Assembly (NCBI GenBank): GCA_014773175.1
Contig: VXCM01005013.1
Location: 1-64,000, forward strand
Source of the DNA: Lucifuga dentata
Taxonomy: Eukaryota > Chordata > Actinopteri > Ophidiiformes > Bythitidae
Direction: 5' to 3'
Length of the DNA stretch: 64,000 bases
This document shows, in pieces, positions 42,897 to 46,456 of the stretch. Position 1 is the stretch's first letter; every line of letters starts with the position of its first letter. The notes under the pieces are model-generated. The model did not search any database, was not told the DNA's origin, and saw nothing but the letters and a program-made list of their open reading frames with translations. The position numbers and the translations under genes are program-made.

Positions 42897-43079
42897 TTTA
42901 TTTCATTAAGTTTTACTCTTGCTGATGATTTATACGGCTAAAGATCCTGGCAGTGAATGCATCTCACACACTTAATAGAAAGAAAAGAGGAGATTGCTGA
43001 TGTCTGTACAGCCTTGTATTTACTGAACACAAAGCAGTTTCAGCTTTAATCTGCCTATGAGCAAAAGACTCACACTCTT

Positions 43080-43134
<55 letters not shown>

Positions 43135-43808
43135 TACTTTCTTCCTCTCATCTTCTCCTCTACAAAGAGCCCCACTTAGATGCAGCCTCCATCCCTGTGC
43201 ACATCCCCTGACCTCCCTGCTCTTCTTAATTCAGTTATCAGTTCAATTGAGCTACTCCTCATCATTCACTTTAATTGATCACTCATCAGAGAAACACAGG
43301 AGAGAAAGAGAAAAACACCTGAGTGGACCGGTGGAGCCTAATATCTCCAGTGTGGGAGATGAGTGTACTGAAAACAGAGGAAGTTGTCTCAAGTCAATTT
43401 AGACAAGTGTCTAATAGAACCCTTTGCACTGATGTAATGTGATGTAAGAAAGCATCTGGGAAATGGAGAGTGATGGGAGATTGGACTATCATGATTCTGG
43501 AAAGCCTCTTAAAACCAGTCACAACATAATGGGCTTTTCACAGTGTGCTTTATCGCACCATTTAAACCTCTTCAGTGACATTAAGCCCGAGGCTGTTCTT
43601 TCCCCTCTGTTCCTCTCTATGAATGGTTTCCTGCTCAGAATGTTTCTGAAAATGAATTCTTACCCCCATTTTCTCATTGCGATCGCAGCTGTATGCAGCT
43701 TGTTTCTCTTTCTGTGGGATAGCTGGGTCACCTTGAAAGGCTGTTCCAGGTAAGCCACTTTGCTGACCAGTATTTGAGCTTCGCTTTAGTTTTTCTCAGG
43801 TGATGCAT

Positions 43809-43875
<67 letters not shown>

Positions 43876-43979
43876 TGGGGCAGAGAGATATATAGAGAAA
43901 ACCTAATTGAGGTAATATGCTCAATCCTAGGAGACTTGCAGTGTTTCTGGAGCACGACACATTGCAGGTTTTGATTGAG

Positions 43980-44022
<43 letters not shown>

Positions 44023-44950
44023 AAGAAGATTTTCAGCACATCTGTGGTTCTGGTCTGTGACAACACACATTTTAACACAATCTTTGAACAACAATGTGTG
44101 TGATGTCCCAAACTCGATGCATCACCGTTGAAAATGACACATCCTTTCTTAGGATGTGCAGATGTGCTCATGTAAAAGGAGCTTTTATTCTTTATGTGGC
44201 TAAAGTCATCGATTAAAAACTATTTTAAAAAGACCTGAGCGTTTTAACAATACTGTATATGCTGTGTGTTGCAGCTTGGTGGACCTGAGTGGGAGTGGGA
44301 ATGAGGCCCTTTGTGTTTGTGAAGTTAACTTTTCGGGGATTCTTGTCATGATGTTGGCAGATTCTGTGGGTGTTTGTGGCGACAGCACTGACCGTTTGCT
44401 TTATGTCTGGGATGCCGATGCGAAACACCATCATGGCGATGTGGGTGTCCTCAGATGGCAGCGAGCTCGTGTTTCGCTCCTTCAGCCTCTTCTGCTGCTG
44501 CTGCTGTGTCTGATTGGCTGGCTGTTGGTGTGTGGATCCGGGATTGGATGAATAGGGATTTGTGGCGTGCCCAGGGTTTCCTGTCCGATTCTGTCTGTCT
44601 GTGCTGGTTCGTCCAGCCATTTTGACAGACTGCCTGTGCGCCTCTCCCCTCACTCCTCGTGTCAGGCCCCCTCGCCTGACCTCTTCTACCAATTCCTCAT
44701 CCTCGTCTTCCTCCTCCCCTTCCAGCTCGCCATTTTCTTCCTCCTCCCCATCCTCATCATGGTCATCCTCTTCCATTTCCTCCTCCTCCTCTTCCTCCTC
44801 TTCTTCCTCGTCCTCGACCCCTGGATAGAGATGTCGATTATTTCCCAGCATCCTTTGTTGCTCCTCGTCACTGGAGAGGGGGCTGAACGGCATCGTCATG
44901 ACGACAGAGAGGGCGGCATCAGTGGCAACACCATCATTCCTGGAGAGACA
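1..44950 (-). CDS. shank1: shank1 gene, 22 coding exons, 3'-partial (SH3 and multiple ankyrin repeat domains protein 1)
   Basis: Shank1 is a master scaffold of the excitatory postsynaptic density. Its PDZ domain binds SAPAP/GKAP, its proline-rich region binds Homer and cortactin, and its SAM domain polymerises. The visible order is acidic N-terminus, SPN, ankyrin repeats, SH3, PDZ, linker and proline/serine-rich region. All exons lie on the minus strand with GT/AG borders and compatible phases. The collapsed CDS is 4,929 nt, exactly divisible by three. Paralogue choice: the [14 protein letters not shown] stretch before SH3, [13 protein letters not shown] after PDZ, and SKSIDEGMF in the large exon match Shank1 as I remember it, not Shank2 or Shank3. 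Mammalian Shank1 is about 2,160 residues, so roughly a quarter (Homer and cortactin motifs, SAM) is missing beyond base 1. A noncoding first exon was not identified. Exon borders are inferred without transcript data. Confidence 0.95.
1937..2061 (-). repeat. 62-bp exact duplication around a single N (assembly join) in coding exon 22
   Basis: Bases 1937-1998 and 2000-2061 are identical and separated only by N at 1999. The reading frame survives because 63 nt were added. The same structure recurs at 9694 and 36356, which points to an unmerged contig overlap. Confidence 0.85.
2169..2820 (-). other. shank1 intron between coding exons 22 and 21
   Basis: About 650 nt of unique-looking intron. N 2197 lies in the acceptor's upstream pyrimidine region, so branch-point assignment there is uncertain. 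Nothing else is seen. Confidence 0.85.
2821..2938 (-). CDS. shank1: shank1 coding exon 21: linker ending in LRQKSIG
   Basis: 118 nt (residues 903-942). The acceptor is TCCCTCTCAG|CCGAAC; the donor is ATCG|GTGAGG, phase 1. It encodes [20 protein letters not shown], then a His/Gly-rich stretch and GMLRQKSI. Only the end (MLRQKSIG) aligns clearly to mammals; the rest is lineage-specific. Confidence 0.93.
4072..4133. repeat. (CT)n microsatellite
   Basis: About 60 bp of CT dinucleotides with few interruptions, next to the 3' end of the LINE relic, where such tails are common. Confidence 0.95.
4368..5100 (-). mobile_element. decayed 3' end of a non-LTR retrotransposon (jockey/L2/Rex-like reverse transcriptase)
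   Basis: Read on the minus strand in shifting frames, it shows [10 protein letters not shown], then [20 protein letters not shown] then [13 protein letters not shown], then YLNYCNIIW and [11 protein letters not shown], then [17 protein letters not shown]. These are the thumb and C-terminal motifs of LINE ORF2 (FLGVIID-LSW; LNYC-W; LQKK-R; F-FR-RG-LWN). Frameshifts and stops, for example after LTSHHF, show that it is dead. A 3' UTR-like segment continues to the CT repeat at about 4133. The family name is uncertain. Confidence 0.8.
5217..5332 (-). CDS. shank1: shank1 coding exon 20: Shank1-specific linker
   Basis: 116 nt (residues 864-902). The acceptor is CCCTCTCAG|ATAAAC; the donor is GAG|GTATGT, phase 0. 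It encodes [20 protein letters not shown], then [17 protein letters not shown]. The [14 protein letters not shown] block is the Shank1 version of this region. Confidence 0.95.
5517..5573 (-). CDS. shank1: shank1 coding exon 19: post-PDZ linker
   Basis: 57 nt (residues 845-864). The acceptor is TTCTTTTAG|AATTCG and the donor TTGA|GTAAGG. It encodes [30 protein letters not shown] is identical to mammalian Shank1, whereas Shank2 and Shank3 differ here. Confidence 0.94.
   Translation of the reverse strand, partial: NSNLHKLQRRRGQSIRWL
6047..6082. repeat. near-perfect 15-bp inverted repeat (hairpin)
   Basis: ACCTCCCTGATGGAC, a 6-base spacer (AGATAA), then GTCCATCGGGGAGGT. The stem is 15 bp with one mismatch, which would be G-U in RNA. 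Function is unknown. Confidence 0.7.
7089..7376 (-). mobile_element. MITE-like element, family B, copy 1
   Basis: It starts near TTTAAAGAGGACATATTA and ends near GTACCCTTTAAG. Internal segments (CATGTTGACATCAACATGTT, ATGCATCCAGCAAG) match in reverse the copies near 41.3 and 50.4 kb. No coding capacity. Confidence 0.65.
8723..8803 (-). CDS. shank1: shank1 coding exon 18: post-PDZ linker
   Basis: 81 nt (residues 818-845). The acceptor is CTCTACAG|TCCCGC and the donor ATGG|GTAAGA. It encodes [20 protein letters not shown] then SELEEM, matching QQAKRLPPPTISLRSKSM and SELEEM in mammals. It joins coding exon 19 directly in phase. Confidence 0.95.
8804..9301 (-). other. shank1 intron between coding exons 18 and 17
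   Basis: 498 nt, AT-rich, ending in a poly-T run broken by N 9210. No other feature is seen. Confidence 0.85.
9302..9437 (-). CDS. shank1: shank1 coding exon 17: PDZ C-terminal half
   Basis: 136 nt (residues 773-818). The acceptor is TTCATCAAG|GTCAAT after a C-rich tract; the donor is AAAA|GTAAGA, phase 1. It encodes [20 protein letters not shown], then [18 protein letters not shown]. His783 at the start of helix B is the residue that selects class I ligands such as the SAPAP C-terminus. Confidence 0.96.
9584..9775 (-). CDS. shank1: shank1 coding exon 16: PDZ core, with artefactual 66-bp duplication
   Basis: The acceptor is TGTCCAG|CTCAG and the donor GAG|GTACAG. It encodes [20 protein letters not shown], then [19 protein letters not shown], ending LIE. 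As assembled it is 192 nt, because 9628-9693 and 9695-9760 are identical 66-mers separated by N at 9694. Removing one copy plus the N leaves 125 nt, which restores an unbroken PDZ domain of normal length and the correct phase. The duplication is therefore read as an assembly error, not biology. Confidence 0.95.
9628..9760 (-). repeat. 66-bp exact duplication around a single N (assembly join) in the PDZ exon
   Basis: Copies at 9628-9693 and 9695-9760 flank N 9694. The added 67 nt shift the frame within the PDZ domain, so an automatic gene model would break or skip this exon. Confidence 0.9.
9897..9979 (-). CDS. shank1: shank1 coding exon 15: PDZ domain start and carboxylate-binding loop
   Basis: 83 nt (residues 703-731). 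The acceptor is TCTGCCAG|TGACTA and the donor AAAG|GTAAGA. It encodes [20 protein letters not shown] then FVLRGAK. The GFGF carboxylate-binding loop is at residues 721-724. This is the first exon shared by the long form and the proposed short form. Confidence 0.97.
9997..10041. repeat. (GA)n microsatellite
   Basis: About 45 bp of GA dinucleotides just upstream of the PDZ exon acceptor, in minus-strand sense. Confidence 0.95.
12229..12414. mobile_element. MITE-like element, family A, partial copy
   Basis: Carries the family core (AATGAACTGAAACCAATGGC, GTAACGTGTATG) and the right end GATCCTTTAA. The left terminus is degraded. Confidence 0.6.
13141..13324. mobile_element. MITE-like element, family A, short copy
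   Basis: Starts TTAAAGGACCATGCCAGCA and ends CTGGTCCTTTAA, giving terminal inverted repeats within TTAA. About 184 bp, noncoding. Confidence 0.75.
13801..13884. mobile_element. MITE-like element, family B, partial copy
   Basis: AAAGGTTTCAAAACAGACCC matches the copy at 7.3 kb, and the segment ends ATGTCCCCTTTAA. The left part is lost in a poly-T run with N 13784. Confidence 0.55.
14569..14596. repeat. (CT)n microsatellite ending at a single N
   Basis: A CT run stops at N 14596; its true length is unknown. Confidence 0.9.
14727..14800. repeat. (CA)n microsatellite
   Basis: About 70 bp of CA repeats with a single TA interruption. Open frames through it are low-complexity and not genes. Confidence 0.95.
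15213..15319 (-). CDS. shank1: candidate alternative first exon of a short shank1 isoform starting before the PDZ domain
   Basis: Inside the 11-kb SH3-PDZ intron, a minus-strand frame ends MNRSVWFIY plus AG at a consensus-like donor (ACAG|GTACCT). The trailing AG leaves exactly the phase of coding exon 14, so the next codon becomes AGT (Ser), followed by DYIIKEK of the PDZ exon. Start options are ATG 15241, with a weak context, or in-frame ATG 15319 ([12 protein letters not shown]), which has G at -3 and +4. The frame has no stop up to 15850, so the 5' limit is unknown. CpGs cluster at about 15360-15410. The product would lack SPN, ankyrin and SH3, like the known short SHANK2 form. No transcript evidence was available. 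Confidence 0.6.
15320..15560 (-). promoter_or_regulatory. candidate internal shank1 promoter, purine/pyrimidine-rich with CpGs
   Basis: Just upstream, in minus-strand sense, of the candidate alternative exon lies a GA/GGA-rich block. It contains several CpG dinucleotides (GCGCGAGCCGCGAG around 15390-15406) in an otherwise CpG-poor intron, and a GA microsatellite from 15519. There is no clear TATA box. The promoter call is inference from position and composition. Confidence 0.35.
15519..15556. repeat. (GA)n microsatellite near the internal promoter
   Basis: About 38 bp of GA repeats, directly upstream of the purine-rich CpG block in minus-strand sense. Confidence 0.95.
15609..15681. repeat. 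(AC)n microsatellite with CTC interruptions
   Basis: About 70 bp of AC repeats broken by two CTC units. Confidence 0.95.
16239..16277. repeat. (CA)n microsatellite
   Basis: About 39 bp of CA dinucleotides, near-pure. Confidence 0.95.
16416..16455. repeat. (GGA)n microsatellite
   Basis: About 40 bp of GGA units in a longer purine-rich block. Confidence 0.95.
16796..16844. repeat. (GA)n microsatellite
   Basis: About 48 bp of GA repeats with minor GAA breaks. Confidence 0.9.
17097..17191. repeat. minisatellite of ~13-bp GATGAGATCTTAT units
   Basis: Six to seven tandem copies of GATGAGATCTTAT-like units with substitutions (GATGAAATCTAAT, GATGAGGTCTTAT). Each unit carries AGATCT or a variant. 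Confidence 0.85.
18421..19033. mobile_element. interspersed element with inverted ends (CCTCCACCAAGG / CCTTGGCAGAGG)
   Basis: Left end TAAACCTCCACCAAGG pairs with right end CCTTGGCAGAGGTAAA as an imperfect 16-bp inverted repeat. Just inside the right end is an ACAGACAGACAAAACAT stretch seen in many fish repeats. N 18690 lies in an inner poly-T. Class is uncertain (RTE-tail-like or MITE). Confidence 0.5.
19905..19935. repeat. (GA)n microsatellite
   Basis: About 30 bp of GA repeats followed by GAAA-rich sequence. Confidence 0.9.
21192..21226. repeat. (GT)n microsatellite beside coding exon 14
   Basis: About 34 bp of GT repeats, roughly 30 bp downstream of the exon 14 donor in minus-strand sense, where it reads (AC)n. 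Confidence 0.95.
21259..21334 (-). CDS. shank1: shank1 coding exon 14: SH3-PDZ linker
   Basis: 76 nt (residues 678-703). The acceptor is GTTTCAG|AGAGTC. It encodes [20 protein letters not shown] then SFDAP. The donor CCCAG|GTAAGA leaves two bases (AG) that join the T opening the PDZ exon. The [14 protein letters not shown] block is shared by all Shanks. Confidence 0.96.
21335..22205 (-). other. shank1 intron between coding exons 14 and 13
   Basis: Half of this 871-nt intron is the long family A MITE-like copy. The rest shows only a short GT repeat near 22168-22194. Confidence 0.85.
21404..21842. mobile_element. MITE-like element, family A, long copy
   Basis: Starts TTAAAGGACCATACCGG and ends ATCATCTTTAA. 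The inner CATTGGTTTTGGCTCATTCC is the reverse complement of the core in other copies, and GGGTGTATCACCTGAACAT matches the long copy at 52.1 kb. About 440 bp. Confidence 0.65.
22206..22319 (-). CDS. shank1: shank1 coding exon 13: second half of SH3 domain
   Basis: 114 nt (residues 640-678). The acceptor is CCCCTTAG|TTCTG and the donor TCAG|GTTAGC. It encodes [20 protein letters not shown], then FPSDCVEEV. The WEG and [11 protein letters not shown] elements are the conserved SH3 tail. Confidence 0.97.
22320..24595 (-). other. shank1 intron between coding exons 13 and 12
   Basis: 2.3 kb of intron with an interstitial telomeric repeat. Bases 24077-24126 (GGGACAATGCACATTAATTA) resemble a dispersed fish repeat. 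Nothing else is recognised. Confidence 0.8.
22700..22724. repeat. interstitial telomeric repeat, four CCCTAA units
   Basis: Four consecutive TAACCC units (TTAGGG on the minus strand) lie inside a shank1 intron, flanked by ordinary sequence. Confidence 0.9.
24596..24744 (-). CDS. shank1: shank1 coding exon 12: first half of SH3 domain
   Basis: 149 nt (residues 590-640). The acceptor is CCCATCCAG|GCCTAT after a strong pyrimidine tract; the donor is AAAG|GTGAGT. It encodes [19 protein letters not shown], then [15 protein letters not shown], the RT-loop half of the SH3 domain. Shank SH3 binds CaV1 calcium-channel and GRIP partners in mammals and lacks parts of the canonical PxxP groove. Confidence 0.96.
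24927..25048 (-). CDS. shank1: shank1 coding exon 11: Ser/Arg-rich linker before SH3
   Basis: 122 nt. The acceptor is CTCCTGCAG|GGTTAT. It encodes [20 protein letters not shown], then SPSRGR and an acidic/basic tail. The [17 protein letters not shown] block is specific to Shank1 as I remember it. The donor sits at the end of an 8-G run (GG|GTGAGT), phase 2, and completes a Gly codon with the next exon. The run makes sequencing length errors possible here, but the phase is consistent as given. Confidence 0.93.
25049..25488 (-). other. shank1 intron between coding exons 11 and 10
   Basis: 440 nt of AT-rich intron; nothing recognisable. Confidence 0.85.
25489..25658 (-). CDS. shank1: shank1 coding exon 10: post-ankyrin linker
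   Basis: 170 nt (residues 493-549). The acceptor is TTCGCAG|TTCCC; the donor is CAG|GTAGGG, phase 0. It begins [18 protein letters not shown] and includes [16 protein letters not shown]. The LRANSD-S-M-LPDWM block is characteristic of Shank1. The rest is probably disordered. Confidence 0.93.
25881..25947 (-). CDS. shank1: shank1 coding exon 9: last ankyrin repeat
   Basis: 67 nt (residues 471 to the first base of codon 493). The acceptor is TTTTTCAG|GTGGCT and the donor GTGG|GTAAGT. It reads [20 protein letters not shown], matching VAVIAGNFELGELIRNH in mammals, and ends the array. Confidence 0.95.
26022..26180. mobile_element. MITE-like element, family B, partial copy
   Basis: TTTAGGGACATATTTTG at the left and GAGCACACTGAGAGAAAACA inside match the family B core. 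The right part is missing, possibly cut by the neighbouring family A insertion. Confidence 0.55.
26284..26523. mobile_element. MITE-like element, family A, best-preserved copy
   Basis: 240 bp with long terminal inverted repeats: left TTAAAGGACCATACCACCAT, right GTGGTATGGTCCTTTAA. The inverted match continues inward (TTTGCACATTTGAACC against GGGCTCAAACATGCAAA). Flanking TTAA and small size suggest a non-autonomous cut-and-paste element. The piggyBac-like target is a guess. Confidence 0.85.
26838..26878. repeat. (CA)n microsatellite
   Basis: About 41 bp of pure CA repeats. Confidence 0.95.
27101..27178 (-). CDS. shank1: shank1 coding exon 8: ankyrin repeat
   Basis: 26 codons (residues 445-470), phase 0 at both ends. 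The acceptor is TTTCTTGCAG|GAAAGC and the donor CAG|GTAATA. It reads [15 protein letters not shown], then NNSGQTPFQ, the penultimate ankyrin unit. Confidence 0.96.
27179..28278 (-). other. shank1 intron between coding exons 8 and 7
   Basis: 1.1 kb of AT-rich intron; no gene, repeat family or clear motif recognised. Confidence 0.85.
28279..28395 (-). CDS. shank1: shank1 coding exon 7: ankyrin repeats
   Basis: 39 codons (residues 406-444), phase 0 at both ends. The acceptor is CATCCTCAG|GCGTGT and the donor AAG|GTAGAC. It reads [13 protein letters not shown], then [17 protein letters not shown], among the best conserved Shank ankyrin sequence. Confidence 0.97.
28396..29221 (-). other. shank1 intron between coding exons 7 and 6
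   Basis: Holds a CA microsatellite at 28728-28761; otherwise plain intron. Confidence 0.85.
29222..29389 (-). CDS. shank1: shank1 coding exon 6: ankyrin repeats
   Basis: 56 codons (residues 350-405), phase 0 at both ends. The acceptor is TCCCTCAG|GTTCTG and the donor CAG|GTGTGT. It reads [19 protein letters not shown], then [15 protein letters not shown], then [14 protein letters not shown]. This carries two ankyrin units nearly identical to other Shanks. Confidence 0.97.
29390..30318 (-). other. shank1 intron between coding exons 6 and 5
   Basis: Most of this 929-nt intron is a family B MITE-like copy with a poly-A run broken by N 29734. Confidence 0.85.
29629..30195. mobile_element. MITE-like element, family B, long copy
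   Basis: Starts TTTTAAAGGGCACATATTAT and ends CTCCTTTAAAA. The core includes GCACACTGAGTGAAAACAGG and TTCTGATTGGCCAGCTGCA, shared with the 50.4-kb copy. Confidence 0.75.
30319..30473 (-). CDS. shank1: shank1 coding exon 5: ankyrin repeat
   Basis: 155 nt encoding about residues 298-349. The acceptor is TCTCCTCCAG|AGACTCC. The exon reads [15 protein letters not shown], then [20 protein letters not shown]. The DGLTPLHKA turn is a canonical ankyrin motif. The donor, CTG|GTACAC, is weak, but joining here keeps the same residue count as mammalian Shank1 across the junction. Confidence 0.95.
30474..32793 (-). other. shank1 intron between coding exons 5 and 4
   Basis: 2.3 kb of intron. A GGAT tetranucleotide repeat is the only recognised feature. 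Open frames around 31.4-31.8 kb show no known domain. Confidence 0.8.
31928..31974. repeat. (GGAT)n tetranucleotide microsatellite
   Basis: About eleven perfect GGAT units. Confidence 0.95.
32794..32902 (-). CDS. shank1: shank1 coding exon 4: start of ankyrin repeats
   Basis: Residues 262 to the first base of codon 298. The acceptor is CTCTTACAG|GCCAGC; the donor is GGCG|GTGAGG, phase 1. It includes [15 protein letters not shown] and [17 protein letters not shown], matching the N-terminal ankyrin cap of Shank proteins. Confidence 0.96.
33206..33277 (-). CDS. shank1: shank1 coding exon 3: end of SPN domain and SPN-ankyrin linker
   Basis: The exon has 24 codons (residues 238-261), phase 0 at both ends. 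The acceptor is GGACTTAG|TTTCGT and the donor AAG|GTACAA. It reads [20 protein letters not shown] then LHTK, identical to my memory of mammalian Shank1. It closes the SPN fold and leads into the ankyrin array. Confidence 0.96.
33701..33904 (-). CDS. shank1: shank1 coding exon 2: SPN domain core
   Basis: The exon has 68 codons (residues 170-237), phase 0 at both ends. The acceptor is CTTACAG|AAATGT and the donor GAG|GTATTC. It reads [12 protein letters not shown], then [20 protein letters not shown], then [18 protein letters not shown], nearly identical to mammalian Shank1. Lys170 aligns with SHANK3 Lys22, the partner of Arg12 in binding active Rap1/Ras. The SPN domain folds back on the ankyrin repeats and limits integrin activation (known from SHANK1/SHANK3). 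A 10.5-kb intron separates it from the first coding exon. Confidence 0.97.
34484..34526. repeat. (CT)n microsatellite
   Basis: About 43 bp of CT dinucleotides, near-pure. Confidence 0.95.
34929..34977. repeat. (GT)n microsatellite ending in a G run
   Basis: About 50 bp of GT repeats, then eight or more Gs. Confidence 0.95.
36157..36195. repeat. (GT)n microsatellite
   Basis: About 39 bp of GT repeats. Confidence 0.95.
36292..36420. repeat. 64-bp exact duplication around a single N, intronic
   Basis: Bases 36292-36355 and 36357-36420 are identical, including a 12-A run, and are separated by N 36356. This is the same join artefact as in the two coding exons. Confidence 0.85.
36609..36663. repeat. 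(CT)n microsatellite
   Basis: About 50 bp of CT, ending in CCCTCTCC variants. Confidence 0.95.
36743..36784. repeat. (CA)n microsatellite
   Basis: About 42 bp of CA repeats. Confidence 0.95.
40855..41012. repeat. two (GT)n microsatellites about 70 bp apart
   Basis: GT runs at 40855-40905 and 40974-41012, separated by unique sequence. Confidence 0.95.
41269..41653. mobile_element. MITE-like element, family B, copy with intact ends
   Basis: Starts TTTAAAGGGGACGCATTATA and ends ATACGACCCCTTTAAAA. The core includes GTGCACACTGAGTGAAAACC and CATGTTGATGTCAACATGTT, itself a palindrome. Confidence 0.8.
42850..42893. repeat. (CA)n microsatellite
   Basis: About 43 bp of CA repeats. Confidence 0.95.
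43082..43131. repeat. (CT)n microsatellite
   Basis: About 50 bp of CT repeats. Confidence 0.95.
43810..43871. repeat. compound (GT)n(GA)n microsatellite
   Basis: A GT run passes directly into about 45 bp of GA. Confidence 0.95.
43981..44019. repeat. (CA)n microsatellite
   Basis: About 38 bp of CA repeats, about 370 bp from the start-codon exon. Confidence 0.95.
44393..44950 (-). CDS. shank1: shank1 coding exon 1: start codon, acidic N-terminus, start of SPN domain
   Basis: A pyrimidine-rich acceptor (TTTCCTTACAG) precedes 44950, so an upstream noncoding exon is expected. Translation is placed at 44899 ([14 protein letters not shown]), which resembles the mammalian Shank1 start (MTHSP, then SEDEE). 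This gives 169 codons. Residues 29-73 are almost entirely Glu/Asp, including an 11-Glu run at 31-41; this tract is far longer than I recall in mammals. A basic and polar stretch with a Gln run follows. The exon ends in [14 protein letters not shown], the first strand of the SPN (Ras-association-like) domain. Arg160 aligns with SHANK3 Arg12, a Rap1-contact residue altered in autism. The donor is ACG|GTCAGT, phase 0. An in-frame ATG two codons downstream (44893) is an alternative start. Confidence 0.93.
44896..44937 (-). promoter_or_regulatory. uORF overlapping the shank1 start codon
   Basis: In the short 5' leader of this exon, ATGATG begins a 13-codon frame offset from the main one. Its TGA stop overlaps the main ATG as ATGA (main ATG 44899-44897, TGA 44898-44896). 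The first uATG has G at -3. Such an arrangement could reduce initiation or permit termination-reinitiation. Whether it is translated is inference. Confidence 0.6.
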
Positions 44951-45202
44951 CTGTAAGGAAAGAGGAAAAGACACAAAATCGGTTTTATTGCAGTTTTTAC
45001 CAATTCAGAGCCTTAAAGCTAGTGACTAAAATCGTAACTTTAGTTCTTTTCCATCAGAAGTAGAAACCGGAGCAGCTGGTATCTGAATTTCTAAGCTAAT
45101 GTCAGCCTGATGCATGACTAAACTGTAATCTGGCCCTCCATAGGAGACATGTCAGGCAGGCTGTCATTGCATTTCTGCTACATACATGCAGCCCGTCATA
45201 TG

Positions 45203-46020
45203 TATATACTCGAATATAAGCCGACCCCCGATTTTGACCTGCAAATTTAGATTTTTAAAGAAACCAGCATATAAGCCGACCCCCTGATGTTGTTCCATCA
45301 GTTTATTTAGCAAATTACCTGTTTTTTTCTGAGAATTGTCATAGTATTCCTGTGATTTTATGAAAATAATCCATGTACCGGTAAACAGGTGATTACCGTA
45401 AGTGACAGTAGCTAACATTAAGTTTTCTGGACTCCTCTTCCTCGTCTGAATCGCATTGATGAAGGTAAGGAAAGCTTTACAAATGAGCTATAATTATCAC
45501 GGCGCTTATTTAGCTGTGTAATTATGGTGAGTTTTGTTTTTTTTTTTTTTAAGAATCTCACCCATTACGTGTTTTCAGCAATTATCCCGTACCTGAATGG
45601 ATGCGGGCCTGTCTATGTGCTGGACATTCCTCGGAGTTTTGGAATTTCCTTAGCTGACCCCCATATTGTTCCCTCAATTTATTTGTTTAGCAAATTACCT
45701 GTTTTTCTGGGTATTGTCATAGTATTCCTCTGATTTTCTGAAAATACTAAACACATAAACAACATGATATTTATTTCAGCAGCTGATTACCATAACTGAC
45801 GGATCACGGCTTACTGGCCGCCGCAAAATGTGCTGAATAAGATGTTTAGTCAGGAAATACATCATTCTAAGTATGATTTAAACTATTTTCCATGAGTAGT
45901 AGTAATGGGTAGTATTTCTACCCCTGGAAATTTCCTTCTCTGGGAAATTTGGTAAAAAAAAAACCAAACAAACAAAAAAAACAAAAAAAAAAAACCCCTC
46001 AGCTTATACTCGAGTATATA
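45203..46020. mobile_element. non-autonomous DNA transposon-like element with ~22-bp inverted ends and internal duplication
   Basis: Left end TATATACTCGAATATAAGCC. The reverse complement of the right end is TATATACTCGAGTATAAGCT. A second ATATAAGCCGACCCCCTGAT lies at 45269. A block of about 120 bp (TTTAGCAAATTACCTGTTTT, TGTCATAGTATTCCT, GCTGATTACC-like) occurs at about 45300-45415 and again at 45680-45800. No transposase remains. The family name is uncertain. Confidence 0.75.
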
Positions 46021-46425
46021 CGGTATATATCCTCTGTCATCTCTGAGAGCAAAGAAACTACATCAGAGCATTACTGATGCAGAGCTGTATTCGAGTAGAA
46101 GCATGAAAGCTGTCCCTGGTGTCTCCTCTTTGGCTCTACATGCTGTTTCAACATTTTCAGCACCACTACATCCTGGAGAGCTCCACACAGCACCAAGAAG
46201 CAGAGAAACAAACAGCTGTTGGACAATGATCACATACACACAGATAGAATTCAACAAGGCAGAGAGATCTATAGAAACACCAAAGAAAGATCTGATATGT
46301 CACCACAAAAGATAAAACACGTCTTTAAATGGTTCTACATCTGTATTATGTTGCTAGTTTTTCCTTCACTTCAAATGAATATCAAGTACAGAATAATGAG
46401 GTGACTTTAAATTGTAAATAGACCC

Positions 46426-46454
<29 letters not shown>
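46426..46454. repeat. (GT)n microsatellite
   Basis: About 29 bp of GT repeats. Confidence 0.9.

Positions 46455-46456
<2 letters not shown>

Larger units (their letters stand above)
33905..44392 (-). other. first intron after the start-codon exon (10.5 kb)
   Basis: Splits the SPN domain after KQT. Holds CT, GT and CA microsatellites (34.5, 34.9, 35.5, 36.2, 36.6, 36.7, 40.9, 41.0, 42.9, 43.1, 43.8, 44.0 kb), a 64-bp join duplication, poly-C with N 36962, poly-A with N 37587 and a family B copy at 41.3 kb. Bases 38948-39000 look like a dispersed fish tail (CCTTTATTGTCCC). 37.6-40.6 kb is otherwise unremarkable. No exon with supported phase was found. Confidence 0.8.

Noticed and set aside
44562..44956. 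Plus-strand poly-Ser and Leu-rich open frames
   Set aside because: Antisense of the shank1 GAG/GAA-rich acidic exon.
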